NCBI RefSeq assembly: GCF_024213665.1
Contig: NZ_JANAVP010000036.1
Span: 1 to 64,000 of the forward strand
Length of the DNA: 64,000 nt
Direction: 5' to 3'
Source: Streptomyces sp. A3M-1-3
Lineage (GTDB): Bacteria; Actinomycetota; Actinomycetes; Streptomycetales; Streptomycetaceae
Shown here: positions 44,560 through 52,684 of the stretch, piece after piece
Position numbering within the stretch: position 1 is the stretch's first letter
Layout of the letters: the number at the start of each line of letters is the position of its first letter
The notes under the pieces: generated by a model
The model's input: only the letters and a program-made list of their open reading frames with translations
Database searches by the model: none
Told to the model about the DNA's origin: nothing
Position numbers and translations under genes: made by a program

Positions 44560-47399
44560 CCGACTCGGAGATGAGCTGCCTGATCACCGGCGGCCCCGGC
44601 GGCCCGGCCGCCCTGCGCGCGTCGGTCGCCTCCGTCCTCGCCCAGACGCTGCGCGCCACCGAGGCGGTCCTCGCCGTCGATGCCGCGGACGAGGCGGTAC
44701 GGGCCGAAGCCGCGGCCCTCGCCGCACGCCACCCCGACCGGGTCCGTACGGTCGTAGCGGGACAGCGCGCCGGCGGCGTCTGCGTGGCGGCGCTGCGCAA
44801 CCTCGCGCTCGACGCGGCGCGCGGCCGGTACGTGCTGGTGTTCGGCGAGGGTGAGCGCCTGGAGGACAACGCCTGCCGGAATCTGTGGGAGGCGGCGCAG
44901 CGCACCGGCGCCGACCTCGTCGCCGGCCGCTGGTCGCAGCTCCACCCCGCCTCCGGGAAGGAGAAGGTGCCCGGTCCGCTCGCGGAGCTGTACGCCCGCT
45001 CACGGACGGTCCACGACATCGCCGACGTCCCCGAACTCGTCGTCAGGGACGCTCTGGTGGCCGGGTTCTGTCTGCGCCGCGAGAGCCTGGAGCGCCACGG
45101 ACTGCGCTACGCCGAGGACCTCGCGTACAGCGAGATCCTCTTCGGCGCCCGGGCCGCCACCACCGCCCGCACCCTCACCCTCGTACCCAACCTGATCACC
45201 CAGGGCCGCCCGGCCCCCGCCCCCGGCGACGACCTCGCGGGCCTGGTCGAGGCACACGGCAGGGTCGGCCATCTGCTGGTGCGCCAGGGCCTGACCGCCC
45301 TGCGCGACGCGCGCGACCGGGCGTTCGTCACCGACCGGCTGCTGCCGCTCGCCCTGACGTTCCCGGCGCGCGGCCGGGCCGAGCGGGCCAGGATCGCCGC
45401 CGAAGCCGCCGCGCGCCTCGCGGGTCGGCTCGACCCCCAGCGGTGGCTGGCGCTGCCGCCGGCCGAGCGGGTCTGCGTACAGCTGCTGGTGGAGGGCGAC
45501 CCGGAGGGCGTACGGGACGCCGCGTACGCCCTCGCCCGGCCGGGGACGGTCGTCTCGCCGCTCACCGAGTCGGACGGACGGGTGTACTGGCGGCCCGGCG
45601 CGGTGGACGACGCCCGGTCGCGGACCGCGTTCGATGTCACGGAACTCGGCTTCCAGCACCTGCCGTTCGCCAGGATGCGGCTTCTGAACCGGCTCACCCT
45701 CTGTCGGCGCGAGCGCGGCAGGCTGGTCCTCGAAGGCAGCCTGGTGCTGCCACTCGGCGCGCTGCCCGATGTGTCGCAGCTCGGGATCCGGCTGGACTTC
45801 CGGGTACGAAACGGGGGCGACCGCAGCTTCCGGGCGCCGGTCGAGGAGGTGCGCCACGAGGGCACGGCGCTCTCCTGGCGGGCCACGGTCGACCTCGCCC
45901 GGGTGCTGCGGGCGCGCGGCCTGGGCGACCCGGTGTGGGACGCCCGACTGGTCCTCGAAGCGGACGGGGCGGAGATCGTCACGGATCTGCTCGCCGAACC
46001 CGAACTCGTCGCCGAGGCGGGTACGTTCCCGGCCCGGCCCAGGCTCGGCACGCTGTGCGGGGACACCTGGCAGCCGTACGTGACGGCGAAGCACCACCTG
46101 GCGGTGAAACTGCGGGCCCACGGCCTGCCCGCCCACGCCACCCGCGCCCTGCTGCACTACGCGACCCACTTCCGGCCCGCCCGCGCGCTCAAGCGGCTGC
46201 TGAAGACGGCCCGCAGGAGGTACGACCGGCTGGGCTCGCAGGCCGTCAAGGCGCGCGTGTACCACCGCTGGTTCTGCCGGCTGCCGGTACGCAGCGGAAC
46301 GGTCGTCTTCGAGAGCCATATGGGCGGCTGCTACGGCGACAGCCCGCGCGCCATCCACGAGGAAGTGCGCCGCCGCGCGCTGCCGCTGCGCTGCGTCTGG
46401 TCGTACGCGCACTCGCCCGCCGGTTTCCCCGCGGACGCGCGCCTGGTGCGCCGCTGGTCGTGGCGGTATCTGTGGGCGCTGGCCCGCGCCGAGTTCTGGA
46501 TCGACAACCAGGGCTTCCCGCCCGCCGTCACCAAGCGGCACGGCACCACGTACGTACAGACCTGGCACGGCTCCGCGTACAAGCGCATGGGCTTCGACGA
46601 GCTGCGCGTACGGACGCAGAACGCCCCGCAGCGGCTCAAGCTGACGCAGGCCGTGAGCCGCTTCGACCACTTCCTGGTGCGCTCCGAGCACGACGAGCGC
46701 ACCCTCGCCCGCGCCTACCGGCTGCCCCCCGAATCCCTGCTGCGCACCGGCTACCCGCGCAACGACGTGCTGCTCGCCGCCAAGGCCCGGGACGAGGCGA
46801 AGGGCCGCTTCCCGCGCCCGCCGCTGGCCGCCGCGCTCGGAATCGAGGACCACCGGAAGGTGGTGCTGTACGCGCCGACATTCCGTGGCACGCCGGGGCG
46901 TGGCAGGCGCCGCGCCCGCCCGCTGCCGCTCGACGTCAGGCGCTTCGCGGAACGCTTCGGCGACACACACGTCCTGCTGGTGCGGGCGCACTACCTGGAC
47001 GCGGCCGAGCTGCCGCCGTGCCCTCCGGGTTCGGTGGTGGACGTGTCGGCCCACCACGACGTGAGCGAACTGCTCTGCCTGGCCGATGTGCTGATCACGG
47101 ACTACTCGTCCGTGATGTTCGACTACGCACTGCTCGACCGGCCGATCGTGCTGTTCGCGCCCGACCTCGACGCGTACACGGCGGCCCGTGGCGGCTACTT
47201 CGATCTGCGGGCCGAGGCCCCCGGCCCGGTCACCGAAACCGAGGACGAACTGCTGAAGGTGATGGCGGAGCTGAAGACCGCGGACCTCGCGCACCAGGAG
47301 GCGCGGCGGCGCTTCGCGGAACAGTACGGGGCCTACGACCGGGGCGATGCGGCACGCACCGTCACGGACCTGCTCATGGCGAGGAGGACGGTCAAGTGA
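44556..47399 (+). CDS. CDP-glycerol-transferase polymerase with degenerate GT2 domain
   Basis: A 947-residue protein. The N-terminal 200 residues have the GT2 outline (LRASVASVLAQTL, ALRNLALDAARGRYVLVF), but the nucleotide-binding Asp motif and the DxD metal site are missing; FGEGERLE stands where DSDD should be. That domain is therefore probably not catalytic. The C-terminal half is a normal polymerase domain with TWHGSAYKRMG (His671), VLYAPTFRGTPG and TDYSSVMFDYALLDRP. It overlaps both neighbours by four bases (ATGA and GTGA), placing it in the middle of a coupled operon. Confidence 0.88.
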   Translation: MTDSEMSCLITGGPGGPAALRASVASVLAQTLRATEAVLAVDAADEAVRAEAAALAARHPDRVRTVVAGQRAGGVCVAALRNLALDAARGRYVLVFGEGERLEDNACRNLWEAAQRTGADLVAGRWSQLHPASGKEKVPGPLAELYARSRTVHDIADVPELVVRDALVAGFCLRRESLERHGLRYAEDLAYSEILFGARAATTARTLTLVPNLITQGRPAPAPGDDLAGLVEAHGRVGHLLVRQGLTALRDARDRAFVTDRLLPLALTFPARGRAERARIAAEAAARLAGRLDPQRWLALPPAERVCVQLLVEGDPEGVRDAAYALARPGTVVSPLTESDGRVYWRPGAVDDARSRTAFDVTELGFQHLPFARMRLLNRLTLCRRERGRLVLEGSLVLPLGALPDVSQLGIRLDFRVRNGGDRSFRAPVEEVRHEGTALSWRATVDLARVLRARGLGDPVWDARLVLEADGAEIVTDLLAEPELVAEAGTFPARPRLGTLCGDTWQPYVTAKHHLAVKLRAHGLPAHATRALLHYATHFRPARALKRLLKTARRRYDRLGSQAVKARVYHRWFCRLPVRSGTVVFESHMGGCYGDSPRAIHEEVRRRALPLRCVWSYAHSPAGFPADARLVRRWSWRYLWALARAEFWIDNQGFPPAVTKRHGTTYVQTWHGSAYKRMGFDELRVRTQNAPQRLKLTQAVSRFDHFLVRSEHDERTLARAYRLPPESLLRTGYPRNDVLLAAKARDEAKGRFPRPPLAAALGIEDHRKVVLYAPTFRGTPGRGRRRARPLPLDVRRFAERFGDTHVLLVRAHYLDAAELPPCPPGSVVDVSAHHDVSELLCLADVLITDYSSVMFDYALLDRPIVLFAPDLDAYTAARGGYFDLRAEAPGPVTETEDELLKVMAELKTADLAHQEARRRFAEQYGAYDRGDAARTVTDLLMARRTVK

Positions 47400-48544
47400 G
47401 CGCCGGACGGGATGTGTTCATCCTCTCGAACACGACCGACGAACTGGGCGGTGTCACGGTCTGGACACGCCAGATGGCACGGCTGTTCCAGAGCAACGGC
47501 CACCGGGTGCACATCATCGGCATCCACGAGGCCGAGCCGCAGCGGGCCCTGCCCGAGCCCCCGGACTGCCCGGTGACCGCCCTCTACCCGGCCCATCCGC
47601 CCACCCCGTGGGCCCCCAGGACCCTGCGCGACCACTGCGACCTCGCCGCCCGCAGACGCGAGGCGGCCCGCGCCGCGGCCAAGCGGCAGGCGGTGGGCCG
47701 GCTGACCAACCTCTTCCGTACCGCCCGGCCCGGCGCGGTGCTGATCGTCACCCAGGTGTGGGCGATGGAGTGGGTCCGGGAGGCGGACACCAGCGGGATG
47801 CCGGTCGTCGGGATGAGCCACGAGTCGTACGCCTACTCGCGGGCCTGCCACCGCTACCGCTGGATCAGGAACAACTACGCGTCGGTGGACCGCTGGCTGG
47901 TACTGACCCAGGAGGACGCCGACACCTGGATCGGCGACGGCATGAACAACGTCGGCTTCGTGCCCAACGCGCTGCCCCGGCTGCCCGAGGTGCCCTCCCC
48001 GCGCACCGAGCAGGTGGTCGCGAGCATCGGCAGGTTCTCCGACCAGAAGGGCATCGACCTGCTGCTGGAGACCTGGGCACAGGTGGCGCCCCGGCGTCCC
48101 GGCTGGCGCTTGCGGCTGTACGGCGCGGGCGAGGACGAGCAGGACCTGCGGGCGCAGTGCACCCGGCTCGGCCTGGACGGCTCGGTTCAGTGGATGGGCC
48201 GGACCGGCGATGTGCCGGGGGCCCTGGCCGGCAGCTCGGTGTTCGTACAGTCCTCGCGCGGTGAGGGGTTCCCGCTGGCGCTGATGGAGGCGATGGCGAG
48301 CGGGGTGCCGTGCGCGGCCTTCGACTGCGCGCCCGGCGTACGGGAGATCGTGCGGGACGGCGAGGACGGGCTGCTCGCCCCGGCCGGCGACACGGAAGCC
48401 CTGGCCGACCGGCTGCTGCGCCTCACCGGCAACCCGCGCATGCGGGACGGGATGGGCGAGCGGGCGCGGGTGAACGTGCAGCGGTTCGCCGAGCCGGAGG
48501 TCCTCGGCCGGTGGGAGGAACTGTTCGCGCTGCTGGAGCGGTGA
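47396..48544 (+). CDS. GT4-family glycosyltransferase
   Basis: A 382-residue GT-B fold enzyme. The N-terminus has ELGGVTVWTRQMARLF, the acceptor-side glycine loop. The C-terminal domain has IGRFSDQKGIDLLLETW and the retaining GT4 signature SRGEGFPLALMEAMASGVPC, where the EGF and E residues bind the nucleotide sugar. The GTG at 47396 overlaps the previous stop. GT4 enzymes in teichoic acid loci decorate the polymer with sugars. It is the last gene of the operon before the accessory block. Confidence 0.93.
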   Translation: MSAGRDVFILSNTTDELGGVTVWTRQMARLFQSNGHRVHIIGIHEAEPQRALPEPPDCPVTALYPAHPPTPWAPRTLRDHCDLAARRREAARAAAKRQAVGRLTNLFRTARPGAVLIVTQVWAMEWVREADTSGMPVVGMSHESYAYSRACHRYRWIRNNYASVDRWLVLTQEDADTWIGDGMNNVGFVPNALPRLPEVPSPRTEQVVASIGRFSDQKGIDLLLETWAQVAPRRPGWRLRLYGAGEDEQDLRAQCTRLGLDGSVQWMGRTGDVPGALAGSSVFVQSSRGEGFPLALMEAMASGVPCAAFDCAPGVREIVRDGEDGLLAPAGDTEALADRLLRLTGNPRMRDGMGERARVNVQRFAEPEVLGRWEELFALLER

Positions 48545-48619
48545 GGCGGGTTGCCCGGCGCTCGTTGGCGGGGGTTACACGGTCTTCACCAGACCGGGTC
48601 AGCGGGGACGGCACGCGCC

Positions 48620-49522
48620 CTACAAGATGTTCCAGCGCATGGAGGTCTCCTCCTGGTGCAATCCCTCGATGCGGCGCTCCACCTCATTGCGCGTGTGGGG
48701 TGCTTGGGCGACCTTCCGGGCGTTCGTACTGATCATCCGCAGCTCGCGTAGGTCACGGATCACGGGGAAGCCGGGCCAGGTGGTGATGTCGAAACCGTAG
48801 GAGTCGACGAATGGCTGGTACTGCTCGGCTCCGTGCTTGAACCGCCGACAGTGGATTTCGATGGTTGCGAGATCCCATTCGCGGCGCCCGCGGGTCACAG
48901 TGTCCCAGTCGCACAGAACGGCTCCGGCGCCAGTGTGGAGGGCGTTGCGATGCTGCGGGTCTCCCTGGATCACCGTTCGGGGAAAGAGGAAGTCGATCTC
49001 GTCAAGCTCCTTGGCGAGTCGTTCAAGCCGCTCGTTGAGGAAGGTCCGGGTTGCCGTCGGCAGTACCTCGGCTGCTGCGATCGACCTGCCGATGGCTGCG
49101 ACTGTGTCGTGCTCGGGGAGCTGCAAGGGCGGAGCGGGCAGGTTGTGCAGAGCCAAGAGCGGCTCAGCGAGCTGCTGCGCGGTCACCGGCTCCTCAGGCT
49201 GGGGCAGGTACGTCCAGAAAGTGGCGGAGTGGCCATCTACGACGGTGGGCTGTGCCACGTCGTGGAGGGGCGAGGTAGGGAAGCCGAGAGCCATCAGCCA
49301 CTGGACGAACCGTACTGTCCGCTCAACGTCCTCGTAACGGGAGCCGCGGCGGGCAATCTTGACGACCACGGGGTCGTGGCGGAGGCGCACAACGGCGTTG
49401 GTGTGCCCGCGGAGTACCTCAGCTCCTTCGCTTTCCAGGCCGACGGCCTCGCAGGCCTGCCGGAGAACGTGATGCATTTCCGTCTCGCTGTAGCCGCCGT
49501 AGGTTGGCGCTGGTGCTGTCAT
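48620..49522 (-). CDS. APH-fold phosphotransferase
   Basis: A 300-residue protein with the aminoglycoside-phosphotransferase/choline-kinase fold. The N-lobe has VVVKIARRG with the ATP-binding Lys, the catalytic loop is IQGDPQHRNAL (the usual His before Gly-Asp is Gln, but Asp and Asn are kept), and the metal motif is CDWD. It may phosphorylate a small molecule for resistance or for biosynthesis. It follows the XRE/TPR regulator gene by 33 bases on the same strand and is probably co-transcribed with it. It ends convergently toward the GT4 gene across 75 bases. Confidence 0.85.
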   Translation of the reverse strand: MTAPAPTYGGYSETEMHHVLRQACEAVGLESEGAEVLRGHTNAVVRLRHDPVVVKIARRGSRYEDVERTVRFVQWLMALGFPTSPLHDVAQPTVVDGHSATFWTYLPQPEEPVTAQQLAEPLLALHNLPAPPLQLPEHDTVAAIGRSIAAAEVLPTATRTFLNERLERLAKELDEIDFLFPRTVIQGDPQHRNALHTGAGAVLCDWDTVTRGRREWDLATIEIHCRRFKHGAEQYQPFVDSYGFDITTWPGFPVIRDLRELRMISTNARKVAQAPHTRNEVERRIEGLHQEETSMRWNIL

Positions 49523-49555
49523 GGGGCCAAGGCTGTCTGATGAGCGGTCGGACTG

Positions 49556-50944
49556 TCACATTGCTCCCCGAGGCAACTCCAAGAGTTCACGCAGTTCCAT
49601 CGCAGCGCGGGTTCGGCCGTTGGCTCCGGGAAGTTCTTCGATGACGCGACGGGCCCTGGCGCCGATGATCGGCGTCCTGTGGTCTTCGGGGACCTGTAAG
49701 TAGGTTGCAGCGGCTAGCTGGCAGGCTTCGGTGGCGCTGCGTTCATGTGCGAGACAGATCGCGGCTTCCAACCGGAGGAGGGCAGGGTCGATGCCCGTGC
49801 GCGCGGGGTAGAGGCCCAGTGCTTCTTCCTGGACCTTGCGGGCGCGCGAGCCGTGACCGAGGGCCGTGTAGGTGCCGCTGAGGTAGAGCAGGAAGCGGCG
49901 CCGCGGAAAGCCAAAGGCATCGTCGTCCGGGCTGGGCGGCATCCGGTCGTACATTGTGCGGGCTTCGCGGACACGGGCCTCGGCTTCGGAGGCGTTGCCC
50001 TGCTGGGCAAGAGCCCTGGCCTCGGCGGCAGAGGCGAAGGCCGCCGTGGCAGAGGGGCGCTGCCGGCTCATCAGGCGTGCTTCGCGGGCCAGTGAGACGG
50101 CCGCGTCCAGGGGGCCGTAGTAGTAGGGCAGCATCGCGGCCTGGGCTCTCACTCGCGCTCGGAGTTCGAGGTTTCCGCTCTCTTCAGCGGCATGCCGGGC
50201 TGTTTCGTACCAGCCCCGGGAGCGGCGTTCGTCGCCGAGTTTCATCAGGGAGTCGGCGATGAGTGTGGCGAGCACGGCGGTCATCTCGGTCAGTCGAATC
50301 TGAACCGATGTCGTCTGCCGCTCCGTGGAGTGGCCCTCCACCTCAGCCAGTTCGAGCAGAAGCTGGGCGAGCATCTCCGCCGGGGGCGTGTGGAGGTACT
50401 CCTGCCTGATCAACAGCAGCCGCTCTTCCAGGAGGTCGAGCTGACCGCCGGCCACGCTCCCTCGGGCCAGCGTCCTGTCCGCCGATCGACGGGCCGCGTC
50501 GAGGTGGTCGCTGAGTAAGGGCGGCACCACCCGGCCTGAATCCGGCTTGCTGATAGTTGCCGACTGGCTCGCGACCACCACCGTCTCGCCGCAGAGAGCA
50601 CCGGATGCGCCTAATCCCAGGTCAAAAGCGGTGCACTCGTAGTACTTGCACAGCAGGTCGACAGTGGCCAGCCGTGGTGTCCTGCCACCGGTTTCCCATG
50701 AACCCAGCTGATCGCCCTCCGCCCGTGGGCCCTGAGGATCGCCCTGCTGCGCGAGCTGCCGCAGTTCCAAGCCAGCCTGCGCGAGAGTCTTCCCACGGGC
50801 GAGACGGTGGGCGCGCAGCTTCGTCACCCCGCAGTGCTCGTAGATACGGACCGCGATCTGGTGTGGTGTCCGGCCGGCGGCTTCCTCGCGTAGGCGAATC
50901 CGGCGGGCACACGTGGGCTTGTGGGGCTTCTCCGGAGTGTTCAC
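49556..50944 (-). CDS. XRE-type HTH regulator with TPR-like tail, TTA codon
   Basis: A 462-residue protein. The first 110 residues hold a helix-turn-helix of the Cro/C1 type, seen in KTLAQAGLELRQLAQQ and QLGSWETGGRTPRLATVDLL. The remaining 330 residues are helical, with repeated A-x-x-A and LxxAxxA patterns suggesting TPR units. Codon 143 (50516-50518 on the plus strand) is TTA, so translation should depend on the bldA tRNA. The start is the GTG at 50944 with GGGAGGT upstream; an ATG six codons earlier is possible. It is divergent from the gene at 51157 and is the likely controller of the accessory block. Confidence 0.85.
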   Translation of the reverse strand: MNTPEKPHKPTCARRIRLREEAAGRTPHQIAVRIYEHCGVTKLRAHRLARGKTLAQAGLELRQLAQQGDPQGPRAEGDQLGSWETGGRTPRLATVDLLCKYYECTAFDLGLGASGALCGETVVVASQSATISKPDSGRVVPPLLSDHLDAARRSADRTLARGSVAGGQLDLLEERLLLIRQEYLHTPPAEMLAQLLLELAEVEGHSTERQTTSVQIRLTEMTAVLATLIADSLMKLGDERRSRGWYETARHAAEESGNLELRARVRAQAAMLPYYYGPLDAAVSLAREARLMSRQRPSATAAFASAAEARALAQQGNASEAEARVREARTMYDRMPPSPDDDAFGFPRRRFLLYLSGTYTALGHGSRARKVQEEALGLYPARTGIDPALLRLEAAICLAHERSATEACQLAAATYLQVPEDHRTPIIGARARRVIEELPGANGRTRAAMELRELLELPRGAM

Positions 50945-51015
50945 CGAGACCTCCCAGGCCATTGAAACGCCCGCTGACAGCGAGCAACCAGTCCGCCACC
51001 ACGAGTATCCGGCGC

Positions 51016-51070
51016 TTCCGGCGGAAAATCCGCGTGATCGTTCAACTCGGCGCTGGGAAACGCCGTTTCC
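51016..51070. promoter_or_regulatory. Palindromes in the divergent control region
   Basis: The 212-base gap between the regulator gene (start 50944) and the gene at 51157 contains GGAAAC-GCC-GTTTCC at 51056-51070 and TTCCGGCGGAA at 51016-51026. Both have TTCC/GGAA-type arms and are natural candidates for an operator of the XRE regulator. No clear -35/-10 pair is visible. Confidence 0.4.
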
Positions 51071-51156
51071 GGCGTCGGCGTCGGTTGAGGTCCCCAGCCA
51101 CGACCGGTGAACCTGTCTTCCCAGCCCGCTCCCCATCGCGACCGAGAGGAAGCTTC

Positions 51157-51708
51157 ATGACTGCGTACACGGCGTCGTCGAGTGAGTGGCGCCTGGCCTT
51201 CGGTATCTCTGATGTGCGGACCGTGGGTTCAGGCTCCTACCTCCTTGACGGGTACTACGAAGGCGAGCTTCCCCGCATTCTTCCGTGCCCGGCCGCTCGC
51301 CTGCAGGAGCGGCGACGTGACCTCCTCGGAGTTCTCACGGAGCCCGAGGCCGGTTTCACCGTGGTCGCGTACGCGCTGACGACTGCGAATGCCGTACCGA
51401 CGCACACCCTCGCCCGGGTAAGGGCCTACGCCGCATATCAGGGCTGGAGGGTCCACGCAGAGACGTTGTGGGACGGCTGCGGGATGACCCACCCCCTGGA
51501 ACGGACGGACTGGCAGAAAGCCGAACGCCTCGTGGCCAGCGGCTTCGCGCACGGGATCGTCACCCTCGACCAGTCCGCCGTCAGTACGAACACCTGCGAG
51601 TACCTCGAGGTCCTGGATCGCCTTCAGGAACGTTGCGCGTTCCTGGCCCACGTGCCGCACGAGTGGCGGCGGCCGGCCAACCCTCCCCGGCCGCCCGTAC
51701 AGCGATGA
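51157..51708 (+). CDS. Resolvase-like protein lacking the catalytic serine motif
   Basis: A 183-residue protein. Residues about 65-175 follow the outline of a serine-recombinase N-terminal domain: VVAYALTTANAVPTHTLARV where resolvases have Y-R-V-S-T, then YAAYQGWRVHAETLWDGCG, a TDWQKAERLVASG helix, and GIVTLDQSAVSTNTCEYLEV where resolvases have the LDRLSR turn. The active-site Ser and partner Arg residues are absent and there is no DNA-binding tail, so it is unlikely to recombine DNA. The ATG at 51157 has GAGAGGAAG before it. It is the first gene of the rightward set; its role is unknown. Confidence 0.6.
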   Translation: MTAYTASSSEWRLAFGISDVRTVGSGSYLLDGYYEGELPRILPCPAARLQERRRDLLGVLTEPEAGFTVVAYALTTANAVPTHTLARVRAYAAYQGWRVHAETLWDGCGMTHPLERTDWQKAERLVASGFAHGIVTLDQSAVSTNTCEYLEVLDRLQERCAFLAHVPHEWRRPANPPRPPVQR

Positions 51709-51720
51709 AAGGTCGCATCC

Positions 51721-52410
51721 GTGCATGTTCCGACCGACGGCATTACGACCGCCGCCCCGCTCCGCAGGCCTGTCACCGTTCCATGGATGGCCGCGTGGAC
51801 CGGAGAGACCACCCTCAGCACACCGCTGATCGTCCGCCCTGGAGAACGCGGCGGGATCGCCTACACGGACGAACTCCCCACAGACCGTGGCGAGAACGAC
51901 GCGCTGCTGCACCGCGGCCGCAGCACCGTACGCCATGGCAAGCGAGGCCGCCCCCTGTTCGCTGTCGTCCATCCGAACCGGCAACGGCGCGCCATGCGGA
52001 AGCTGCTCTGCCACGTCTGCGGCGAGTCTGCCGACCGAAACGAGCTGGGTGTGTTGTGGCTCCTGGACAACGTCCCGGCGAACTGCCCACAGGGCTGGCC
52101 GCAAGAGGAGATCACCGCCCATCCGCCGCTGTGTCTGGGCTGCGCAGCGAAAGCCGTAGAGCAGTGTCCCGAGCTGGAGAAGGGCTTCACCGCGGTCCGG
52201 GTCCGAGATCCACAGCCCTATGGCTACCGCGGTCAGCTGTACACGCGCGATCTGTCCCGGCTCCGGTCTCCGATCCCCGTCGTGGCGAAGGAGACGGAAA
52301 ACCTGGCGTTCGACGATCCGCTGCTGCCGTGGCTGCTCGCCACTCAGTCAACCGTCTGCCTTGTCGGCTGCACCACCGTCGACCTGGTGCCGGGTCAGCG
52401 GCATGACTGA
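51721..52410 (+). CDS. Hypothetical protein with paired Cys motifs
   Basis: A 229-residue protein that I do not recognise as a named family. The middle holds LLCHVCGES and, 45 residues on, CLGCAAKAVEQC, which together could bind one zinc ion. The N-terminal third is Thr/Pro-rich with no signal peptide. It starts with the GTG at 51721, 12 bases after the previous stop. The last eight bases overlap a possible 37-codon gene. The context is the start of a putative biosynthetic set. Confidence 0.65.
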   Translation: MHVPTDGITTAAPLRRPVTVPWMAAWTGETTLSTPLIVRPGERGGIAYTDELPTDRGENDALLHRGRSTVRHGKRGRPLFAVVHPNRQRRAMRKLLCHVCGESADRNELGVLWLLDNVPANCPQGWPQEEITAHPPLCLGCAAKAVEQCPELEKGFTAVRVRDPQPYGYRGQLYTRDLSRLRSPIPVVAKETENLAFDDPLLPWLLATQSTVCLVGCTTVDLVPGQRHD

Positions 52411-52516
52411 CACGGTCCGCGCCCGGCATCCCATGGCGCAGCTCGCCGCGTACGAACAGGAGCGGTTCGCCCAGATCGTCACAGCGCGAACCCGAGGCCG
52501 TACGACGGCCCCATAG
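52403..52516 (+). CDS. Possible small gene, 37 residues
   Basis: ATG at 52403 overlaps the previous stop (ATGACTGA) and opens a 37-codon frame: MTDTVRARHPMAQLAAYEQ, then ERFAQIVTARTRGRTTAP. The overlapped start favours translation by coupling. The peptide is basic with one central amphipathic helix and no Cys. It could be a small regulatory protein or a precursor peptide for the ligases downstream. No typical precursor core is visible, so it may also be chance. Confidence 0.4.
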   Translation: MTDTVRARHPMAQLAAYEQERFAQIVTARTRGRTTAP

Positions 52517-52684
52517 ACCGCCGCTCGGCGTGCCGGAGAACCGATCCGGATCGTCGAGCGGCACGCACAAAGGCGTTCCGGAGCGGGGTGGGCGGCCCGC
52601 CGGCCTTGGACAGCGAATTGCGGGCACGGCACCCGCTCCGGGACGCCCCCGACTGGAGCACACCCCAATCCCGAGGGAGCGTAC

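Noticed and set aside
51157..51708. Active transposon or integrase at the edge of the accessory block
   Set aside because: The resolvase-like protein lacks the catalytic serine and a DNA-binding tail. I found no terminal inverted repeats, tRNA or attachment-site duplication around the block.
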